Assembly: GCA_036785325.1 (NCBI GenBank)
Contig: JAXIVH010000008.1
Coordinates: 13,947,034-14,011,033, forward strand
Reading direction: 5' to 3'
Source of the DNA: Urophycis tenuis
Taxonomy: Eukaryota; Chordata; Actinopteri; Gadiformes; Phycidae
DNA: 64,000 nucleotides
Part shown: positions 54,803-64,000 of the stretch, in pieces
How positions within the stretch are numbered: position 1 is the first letter of the stretch
How the letters are laid out: every line of letters starts with the position of its first letter
Translations under genes and position numbers: made by a program
Notes under the pieces: model-generated
The model's database searches: none
The model's input: the letters and a program-made list of their open reading frames with translations, nothing else
Told to the model about the DNA's origin: nothing

Positions 54803-54850
54803 TGTGGAACACTACACATATACTGTATAGCATATGTGTAGTGTTCCACA
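54803..54850. repeat. Perfect 19-bp inverted repeat
   Basis: Arms 54803-54821 and 54832-54850 with a 10-base loop. The core is GTGGAACACTACACATAT and its reverse complement. A partial third copy, GTGGAACACTCA, lies just upstream (54789-54800). Confidence 0.95.
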
Positions 54851-55186
54851 GAGAACCCTACAGGACAGTGGAGCTGAAAGAGTTGTTTGCAGACATTGGG
54901 AATGGATTATTGCAATGTTTGTTTTGTGGGCATGTTTTGTTCTGCGGACACGACTGGCATTTAGTTGTTATGGAGAGTTTTTAGAGTGCATTTAAAAAAT
55001 GCATAAGGAACAGACAGCGAGAGAGGGAAATCTAAAGGAAGGAGTAGGCAGTAGGTGATGTGGGTGTGTGGGAAAATAATGTCACAGAAAAATGGAATGT
55101 AAAATGAGGGAGGGATCAAAGTGAGGAGGAGGATGCTGGGAGAGGGAATGAGAGGATCCAAGATGAAAGTGAGTGAGGGAGACTGC

Positions 55187-55190
<4 letters not shown>

Positions 55191-55279
<89 letters not shown>
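55191..55279. repeat. (GA)n microsatellite
   Basis: About 88 bp of GA with one GGGA interruption, followed by CACAGCACAGCACACAGCAG. Confidence 0.95.
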
Positions 55280-55280
<1 letters not shown>

Positions 55281-56880
55281 ACAGCACAGCACACAGCAGG
55301 GTGAGCTTTAACTGAGGCCATATGAAATTGCTAGTGGAATAACAAAAGCTATGACATCACCATCTGCTTGTGGAAAGGTCCACTCTTCCAATCCAGTCCT
55401 AGTGCCATACCTGTAATTGTGCTTCCAATAAACTGGTTTTAGCCTATTTCATACAGTCTATGGTGTTAACTCATAGGACTGGATTATGCTTACCCTAATC
55501 CAGCAGACCTACATTGTTAAATGGGAACTGCTAGGGGGAGACGGCACAGCGCCTGGGCCGGAAACCAAAAACTGAAAGGGGAGAAATTCTGTGGAAGAGG
55601 TAATTCGTGCGAGTGGATGAAGCTTTACGAAGAGAACTGAAAACAATATCAAACAAAACAAAATGAAACACACTGTTCGCCCAGATTTGAGTTTGTCTGC
55701 CATCAGGCTCATTGATCTAAAATCAGATTTGCCTTGTTGCCATGCCTCAAATCATTCAGGCTTTCTCCTCCCACATTATTGTACTGTGACTCAAACCTTT
55801 TATAATAGTTGATAGCACAACATTTATCCAAATCATATTGATATAATTCTCCTCCAGAAATTGTTAATGTTATGCATTTGCAGTGAAGTGTATTTCTACA
55901 GTGATCAGTCCACACAGTGTTGATTTGAAATCATTGTGCCGGTATATGTTTTTACAGTTCACTCCTGCTGTGTTTGTGTTAGCCGATGACGTACTAACAA
56001 ATGCCCACCTCCAGCCTCACGATTGGTCGAAAACAAATAGGACGCGTAAGGAAGAAAAAGAACGCGTAAGGCCCCGTTGACACAGATTTTAGCTCATCGG
56101 TATTAAAGATGTAGTGTGCAGGATTTTGTGGCAGATTGTCTCATACCATCGCCAACTATTCATGAGGTGATACCGTAGTGTTGACGATATCCAGTGTTTT
56201 CTCATGTCCATATTGTGTCCAGTCACGAGTGCACACGGGTGGTCGCGCCGTGTGTTTGTGTCAGGGGCGTGGATGGCTCAGACAGCCTGCTAGCCCGACG
56301 GGGGTGGGGTTGGGGAGGGTGGAGCCGGCGTCAGTCAACAACACAGCCCCATCATGTTGACGTAGGTCAATGGCTGTCCCCCAGTAAGCCTTGACTATGC
56401 ATTTAGCGCTCATCTGTGAACCCAGTAAAGACAGAACTTTCCGAGGTCGGCGTCACGCAATGCCCGCCTCCGTGGATGCCCGGGAACGTCTTACCTTTGC
56501 GTCAGTGAATGTTGACGGGAAATTTGCCCGCACGAAAGACAAACATTTGACATTAAAAATGGTCAACAATTTAAGATGGGCTTTGTAGGAGAAGATATTG
56601 AACCGTGAGAGGGACTTATAAATTGGGAGGAAAATGAGGAAAGCAGTGGATTGTGGCAGCATCTGTGGAAATCTCTGCTTGGAGAAGGGGTGGGGGTCTC
56701 TCTCTCTCTCTCTCTCTGAAATTGTCTGAAGCCCAAGCCTCTGGAAGATGTTGGTTTCACTGGACTAGCCATGTGTTCTTGAGACTGCTCCAGAGAGTGT
56801 GTGTGTGTGTGTGACTGTGGGAGAGGGTGGGGAACTGGAAATTTCATGTGCATTTGTGAATGCTGACGTCCACTTTGATG

Positions 56881-56906
56881 AATTTCTTCAAATATTTGAA
56901 GAAATT
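56881..56906. repeat. 26-bp perfect palindrome
   Basis: AATTTCTTCAAATATTTGAA followed by GAAATT reads the same on both strands, with no spacer. Confidence 0.95.
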
Positions 56907-57183
56907 TGCTTTAGAAACATAAAAATTATGATTTATCTTGTGGAACAAAAGTAAATCCCTTAACTATTCGTGACTGCGATAATTAATACCATATTAATGA
57001 TCTGCATTGTTTCAATATAAGTTACTGTCGCCATGCTGGTATTTAATTGGCATGGGAAATATTCCTGGTATGAAAAGAGTATGACTTGCAAGTTTGCATG
57101 AGTTTATTGTTTAATAGCCAAGCTCGGCTTAGTTCTGCCCTCTGATGTTTTCCCATTCTACTCCCATGCTCTTCACTCTTTTC

Positions 57184-57187
<4 letters not shown>

Positions 57188-57257
<70 letters not shown>

Positions 57258-57258
57258 T
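57188..57258. repeat. (CT)n then (CA)n microsatellite
   Basis: About 59 bp of CT followed by a short CA run. Confidence 0.95.
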
Positions 57259-57399
57259 GCGCACACACACACAGAGTGTGTGCAAGTGTGTCTGGTTTGT
57301 CTATCAGTGTGATGGGTGTCTCTGCGAGTGGGCCGGGCTGTGGGGAGTTGTGATGGTGTTTCTTTACAGTGGGCTTGTCTGGTTTCCTGCTGGCTGCTC

Positions 57400-60134
57400 T
57401 TTAGTATCAATCAATGACATTTAGAAAGGTTCCCTGAGGCTATCCACAAATGCATGTTAAACACATGCTTTTCATTTTGATCATTTATATTTGCGGTGCA
57501 CTTGAATAATGCAATTGAATACATCATGAAAAGGAAGTTATTTTGTGGAGTAATATATGTCCACAACTGATTATATCCTTGCAGTATGTTGTATCTGCAC
57601 ACATCACAAAGCAGTATTGGGTGACTGGATATTGGTCTAGTTACAACTTGGCACATGCAAAGTGCAACATGCGTTCTTAGTAGTAGTAGTAGTATGGAAT
57701 TGGGGGGAGGTCTTTTGTGCTAAGTTGTGTTTTTGGCGCTTTGAGACGTGAAAGGGTCCATGATGACCTCTGCTCCTCACATCTGCACGCCGTGGCATGT
57801 CCTCACTGGGATTTACCAGGCGAATCAGTCGAAGAACAACTCGCATGGTTCTCTGCTTTTAAGATGTTCCCCCCACTATCTGCATTACTTCTGTCTCATT
57901 CAGTCGAATGTATACATGGATCAGCTGTCACAAATAGTTGCATCACATGGACGCATTTCAAAGGCCAGCGTGGAGATGGGATCCACTGGTCCGGGGCACC
58001 TGAAGAAGACCAAGGTGTTGTTTATGGAACACCAGCAGAGCCCTGGGGCAGAACAGACAAATCACTGACAAAGAAACAAATGTATATGTTGTGAAGATAA
58101 TCAATGGCAGCCGGGCCGAGAAGCATTACTCCCCAAACAAACAGTCAGAACAAAGATAGCAAGGCGCATTGTGATCTGCGTAGACTTAATCCTCATCTGG
58201 AAGTGATTCATGTGCTTTGATTTCAGGATTTGCTGGCAGGGTATTTATTGTCATCAGTGATGTATTTCTTTCACCCTCTTGGGAACCGATAGTTCCCCCA
58301 CTTCAGAAAGACAAGTCAGAACCACCACCGCTAAGTATCATTGTCATTATGGTTTCATCACAAGACATGTAAGTTCTACTTTGCCTTTTTTTGTTTCCTT
58401 GGCTCTTTCTTCAACACTTCAAAACTCTTGCCACTTTCTATTTTGTTAATTACATATTAGAAGTGACATTACACTTAAAAAGTATGGTGTTTGTGATGTC
58501 AGCCATTGGTTCACACATGACGTAGATTTGGCGTTATGGGCGCCGCCATTACTTGAGGTTTTACAGCCAGCAGCAGAAACGATCCATATGGGGCACATTG
58601 AGGGCGGGAATTGAACGGCCCTCTCGCAGTAGTCTGTGGCCAAAACTCAACTGCTGCAAGACGCCTACAGGCCTTCGGAGGAACAGCACATTAGTCGCTT
58701 CTGCCAGGGCTTCACAAACCGCCGGTCATGGCTGCAGCTTGGTAACATCGCATGTTACTTGTATGTTCCTTAAACAGTGACTCTAAATGTAAACCCTATG
58801 GACAACACTGGTTATTGAAATTGTGTATGATTGGTTGAAAGTGTGCCAGATGATGATGGCCCCTAAAAGCCAGTAAGGTCACCTGGCACTAATTTCAGAC
58901 TTAAAACAGACTAGAATGGCATAGCATCTTGGCTTGGATCAGATTTCAGGGTTAAGTAGGGATAAGGTTTGTAAGAGAATATACATTTGATCCAAACCCC
59001 CCCCAAAATGGTGACCAACTCTCATTTTGACAAAATATTAAAGTCTGTTAAAGTAAACATTCAGTTTGGTGAGCTACCCATCCCCAGCTGTCAAAAGAAA
59101 AACTATTCTACTCTGGTTCAAAGTCGTCTCACATTTTAATGGCCGTGGCAGTCAAAAAATGGGGGAACATATTTGTGAGGGCACACTGTGCTGCGGGGGT
59201 CTTGTTGCCCTGCAGGTATGGAGCTCATTTCCTGGTGTAAATCGGCGCAACGAACGGCCCATGAATGGATCTATTTATGACGGGTGGACAGGTTGTATGA
59301 ACTAAACAAGGTGAGCGGAGGAGACAGGCGGTGGTGGAAGAAGGTTCTGCAGTGTGAGTGAACTTTGCATGCTTGCTTTGTGCTGGTGGCTGTCAAAGTA
59401 AGTTTTACTGGGGAAATGTTGACTTGTTTGCAGTAAATAACATAATTCATCATGTATCGTCATTCATCATTAGGAATCACAAATGACAAACAAACACACC
59501 TGGTTGGGATTGTCGTCAGCGTGTTCTGGAGCTCAGTGGCCAGGTGCAACTCTTTTTCTTGCCGCAGCATTCCTGCCCCCGAGGAACCAGCGATGAACCC
59601 TGCTTCTCGTGTTTTCTTCCCTCCCATCTCAACAGCTGGGCGGTGAAACCTGGGCAGGTGTCCGCTGCCGTGAGTGACCGCGGCCCTTGTTAACTCCGAC
59701 AGGCTTTGGTAATAAACTTCACGCCCGGATCAGTTGTCGGGGCACTGCAGGCTCAGGACCCAAAAGACCACAGCTCATCAGTGGAGTAATGCACGTCATA
59801 CAGGGAGGAGTGCAGAGAGCAGTGATGCCGTCTAGGTACACAGCAGAAGGCTTTGGGTTATGCACTTCTAATGGTTAAACAGAGTGTCACGTTTGCTGCA
59901 AACTTGAGGCTTGAATGTGTTCACGTGTTTCTGAAGCTACCGGTTGCTCTGATGATGGCGAGGGGCATGGGACCTCCACCCATTCAAACAGACTTCATCA
60001 CTTCATCAAAAGCCAGACAGCTCCTGCAGCCCGCACGGCTGTTGCACACCACACCCACATTTGGTTATAATTATAAGGCCAGCGATCAGATTAAGTGTCA
60101 AATTGCAGGAAACACAATGTACACATGTGCAGTG

Positions 60135-60167
<33 letters not shown>

Positions 60168-60940
60168 TTTGAGCATGCACATGTACGCAGACACATATTA
60201 ATCATAACAGTTGCATTCATAACAGTAGCGCACAGCTGAAATTGTACACACACGCCTACTTTCAAGCTGGAGGGCAGATGAAAGGAGAGCCGGGCTGATG
60301 TTACACCAGTCTGAATGATTCAAGTATTCTTGTATGGCGCAATAATAGGGCCAGGAGGTACAGTGCGCTGGAGGCCAGACACTTCGCCGATCACAGCCTT
60401 TCAGCTGAGTAATAGTGGGGTCAAGCATGCCAGCACCTCAGATGACAGACATTTGAAAGAAAACGTGCCATTACATTGAAAAGGGCCTGCCTTTGCCTCA
60501 CCGTTTTCCTTGTCAGTGGCAGTGATTCAATCATTTAGTACTACTAAATAGGGCAGTTGGTACTCACAGCTTTATTTTTGAATTGTTGTCGCTATAATCA
60601 TCTTTAAATGCCCCTGCCATATTTGAAAATGTGGTGGAACTTGAATAAAGAAAGGCACATTCATACTGTTTTGGCATGTCGGTTGCAAAAATAATGGCTG
60701 CAAAAATAGTAGCAACAGCGTAGAGGAGGGAATACTTTCAAGATGCTCCATTATATGACGAGTGGGCCTCACTGACGAGCATGAAGCCAGACCTCTCTCC
60801 ATGCCCTGGCTATCTCCTGCACAGCGACTCTGGGTACAATATGGTTGCATAATCGGCGGGCGAATGGCGCAGCCTGCTGCAGACGGAATGTTCCACGTAC
60901 AAGTGCACAGCACGGCCTGAAGCTTCTGGCCAATATACCA
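57400..60940. other. Intergenic DNA, no gene seen
   Basis: A (TAG)n patch near 57677-57692 and a (CA)n at 60138-60165. The longest ORFs (125, 128 and 217 codons) lack domains, and the last is largely repeat-driven. Nothing else recognised. Confidence 0.45.
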
Positions 60941-60956
60941 TGAATCATGACACTCT

Positions 60957-61100
60957 TGAGAGGGAGAGAGGGAGAGAGAGAAGGAGAGAGAGAGAGAGAG
61001 AGAGAGAAGGAGAGAAAAAATAGGGTGAGAAAGAAGAGAGAGAGGGTGTGTGTTGGAAGAAGCTGGAAGTGTGTGTGTGTGTGTGTGTGTGTGTGTCAGA
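60957..61100. repeat. (GA)n and (GT)n cluster
   Basis: GA-rich from 60957 to about 61045, then (GT)n at 61069-61097. Confidence 0.9.
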
Positions 61101-61250
61101 CAGAGGGGCAAATTAGGGTGTTTTTTTTCACTCACTGTGTTGTGGAAAAAAAGGGATTTCTTGCCAGACCTAGATCTGGATGGATTACCCCTCGCCTTGG
61201 GTTTGATCGTGAGTCTACTGTCCAAGGGAAACAGACCTCAGTGCGGCACG

Positions 61251-61430
61251 AGGAGGAGGAGGAGGAGGAGGAGGAGGGAGATCACTCTCCTCTGTAGAAA
61301 ACAAAGACATGTTGAAAACATTATGTCTTTGTTGGGCAGACAAACGTACAAACGAGTGTCTGAAGATGGATTAGATCAGACTGAGAGAGAAAGTGTGTGT
61401 GTGGGGGTGGGGGGGGGGGGGGGGGGGGGG
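61251..61430. repeat. (GGA)n and a 22-base G run
   Basis: GGA units at 61251-61276 and a run of 22 G at 61409-61430 following a short GT/GGGGGT stretch. Confidence 0.9.
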
Positions 61431-62082
<652 letters not shown>

Positions 62083-62716
62083 CTAACCACACAGTTATGC
62101 ACAGAGTGCTTGTAGTGTCCATCTGGAATCATTTATTGTCCTTAAGCACTCTAGCATCCTCTGTTGACAACACATCTGCTGTGCCCTACCAGGTTTTGTT
62201 GAAGGCGAAGAAATGACGCCGACGAAGCACAAATAAATCTCCAGGGCTAGAGAAGCGCCCAACTTGCTGGGAGCCCACAATTGTCTTCGGGTCAGTCCGA
62301 GCTTGACCTCAAACAAATAATAAACAAAAGGCCAAATGTCGTTTTGAGAGGTCAGAGGTCAAAGCAGGTGCAAACAGTGTGCAAGGCATCACTCACGACT
62401 GCCGGACGGCAAAGGGAAATTATTGCCGTCGGGAAATGAGTTCCTGTCGGTTGAGATTCGCGCGGTTCCTTTCATTTGTGCCGGACGGCCTGGGTTTATG
62501 CATTCAACTTTGATCTGGCTTTCATGAGTCATGGAATTCCCTATTGTTGCTAATCAACGGCCGCTGTGGTGGATTTCACGTGAAAAAGTCGTCCGTCTTG
62601 AGTCTGACGTGTGGCGGGGCTGACATTTTAAACTGTCTTCCCCTCAGCTGAATCAATAGCAGCCCAGTACTGTCACAATGGTGCACTCCTGACCCCCACC
62701 CACTTACACGTGCACG

Positions 62717-62719
<3 letters not shown>

Positions 62720-62767
<48 letters not shown>

Positions 62768-62841
62768 ACGCGCATGCTTTCTCTAAGGTTTTTTGCTCAT
62801 GGAGACACATATACAGACACAAACACAAGTATCCGTGCGCA

Positions 62842-62878
<37 letters not shown>

Positions 62879-62965
62879 ACGCGCGTGCTTTCTCTAAGGT
62901 TTTTTGCTCATGGAGACACATATACAGACACAAACACAAGTATCCGTGCGCACACTCACACACAG
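62720..62965. repeat. Tandem duplication with 111-bp period, embedded in (CA)n
   Basis: The unit starting CAGACACACGCGC at 62761 recurs at 62872. Both copies contain GCTTTCTCTAAGGTTTTTTG and TCATGGAGACACATATACAG and are identical over about 85 bases except GCATG/GCGTG and a late C/T change. (CA)n lies before each copy. Confidence 0.93.
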
Positions 62966-63044
62966 ATGCCCTCACACATAGAAGCCACCAGACCCTTCCC
63001 AAACATGAAACATTCCTCACACCACAACGACATCCTCGGCTCAG

Positions 63045-63077
<33 letters not shown>
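63045..63077. repeat. 33-base C run
   Basis: Uninterrupted poly-C. It has i-motif and, on the other strand, G-quadruplex potential. Its length is also prone to sequencing error. Confidence 0.9.
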
Positions 63078-63078
<1 letters not shown>

Positions 63079-63079
63079 C

Positions 63080-64000
63080 TCCCTGTCCGTCTCCCCCGAC
63101 CCCCCAGGACTCCCCCGGGTTCGAGGTAATGCGAGTCCTGTCCGGCACACCTCTCCTCCCCTGTCCCCTGTGATGCTGCACCAGAGTGCTGCTCGTGGGC
63201 ACGCACTTTGTTCTAGAGACAGGGACGGCAGAGTCACGTGATGGGGTGAACGGAGGCGAAGAGTTTCTTCTCAGTGGTGGGAACGCTGATGTTTATGGTG
63301 GGCTTCATTGAAAGCTGTTTTCATGAAAAGAAAAGGGCATTTCAAATTTCCGGGAAAGAAAAATATATTTTATACAGCCGTCATAGAGTGGTACGAGAAA
63401 GCTCTCAAACTGTATTACATACATTTTGAATTTCTTTTTTTATTGAATACATTATAAATACACTACATTTTGAGCAACTGAGGATAATTACTTTTCTGTG
63501 AACCCAAAACTTTACGTAACGTCAGCTGATTTACGTTCTTCAAACTTGTCCTCCTTGGTTACAAATTGTTTGTGGTAAGAGTCGACAAATAGAGAGACCA
63601 CCAGTGTCTACCAGTTGGAGCCATCGGAACGTCAAACTTTGAGATTGGATCTAGAAACAAAAAATGATAGGCATTTCAGAGGTCTGTGGACATTCACAAC
63701 TGCACACTCAACCCATAGTAATTCATGACTTTTTTTATAGACACACCATGGACACATGAATGTAGATGCATACGCACACACACACACACACAGGCACACA
63801 TTTAGGAATTCAGGAGCACGCATACCCACGGGCACCTACAGTCACTATCTCTGGAGTATTCCCATACATACCTTCACCCAACCGTACTTGAATCATCGTC
63901 ACGGCCTTTACATGCGTTTTGATGAGTTTCATTCCTGCAGTGTGCGGTGTGAGGCATCACAGCGCCGTGCGGCCCTCTGCCTGTCCCTGTGTAATCTGTG
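63080..64000. other. Window end, no gene seen
   Basis: Unique-looking DNA with one short (CA)n at 63773-63794. No exon recognised on either strand. Confidence 0.4.

Larger units (their letters stand above)
54860..57180. other. Intergenic DNA, no gene seen
   Basis: Contains the (GA)n tract at 55191-55279, a stretch at 56095-56185 resembling a common fish repeat (AAAGATGTAGTGTGCAGGAT then TTTGTGGCAG), and the palindrome at 56881. ORFs are short and without family features. Confidence 0.45.

Noticed and set aside
57717..58094. 125- and 106-codon overlapping + strand ORFs
   Set aside because: Overlapping frames with no motifs or signal sequence; chance length in moderately GC-rich DNA.
60572..61225. 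217-codon minus-strand ORF
   Set aside because: The middle is (CA)n and (CT)n translation; the ends show no family features.

Overview
This window is vertebrate nuclear DNA, almost certainly from a teleost fish. It has split genes with GT-AG introns, very dense (CA)n, (GA)n and GATA/GACA microsatellites, long G or C homopolymers, and fragments of fish-type LINEs. The most distinctive feature is a type II collagen gene whose first exon encodes a fish-like signal peptide (MFSFVDSRTVLLLVATQ...).

Layout. Positions 1-2030 are AT-rich intergenic DNA ending in a long (GT)n tract. Positions 2066-2959 (+) hold a very GC-rich intronless ORF for an LRRC3-family leucine-rich-repeat membrane protein. Positions 2960-6950 are non-coding, with a 620-bp TCC-rich tandem repeat and candidate poly(A) sites for two convergent genes. 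From 51942 down to 7895 (-) lies a complete col2a1 gene (alpha-1 type II procollagen). I could place all 54 coding exons, the number known for human COL2A1. They encode a signal peptide, a VWC domain (exon 2), a short N-propeptide helix, the N-telopeptide, exactly 1014 residues of Gly-X-Y helix, the C-telopeptide and a COLFI C-propeptide ending in VCFL. The inferred product is 1490 aa once one base is discounted: exon 44 is 109 bp instead of 108 because a G run has one base too many, which as written truncates the protein. Introns carry nearly all the repeats. Positions 51972-64000 are the upstream flank of col2a1; I see no gene there, only simple repeats, short palindromes and one tandem duplication.

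Regulation visible in sequence. Intron 1 contains a block closely resembling the mammalian 48-bp SOX9 chondrocyte enhancer. The start codon lies inside a perfect stem-loop of the kind bound by LARP6 in type I and III collagen mRNAs, with a 4-codon upstream ORF. The weak exon 2 donor, the site of the known IIA/IIB alternative splice, abuts a 13-bp perfect hairpin. Several exons have acceptor pyrimidine tracts that have grown into (CU)n microsatellites.

I found no unknown gene system. The most original items are the collagen 5' stem-loop on a type II collagen, the exon 2 donor hairpin, the exon 44 frameshift, a LINE fragment flanked by a 55-bp direct repeat, complementary intronic repeats flanking blocks of exons, and several perfect hairpins close to splice sites. 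All product and regulatory calls come from reading the sequence and from family knowledge; no database search was possible.
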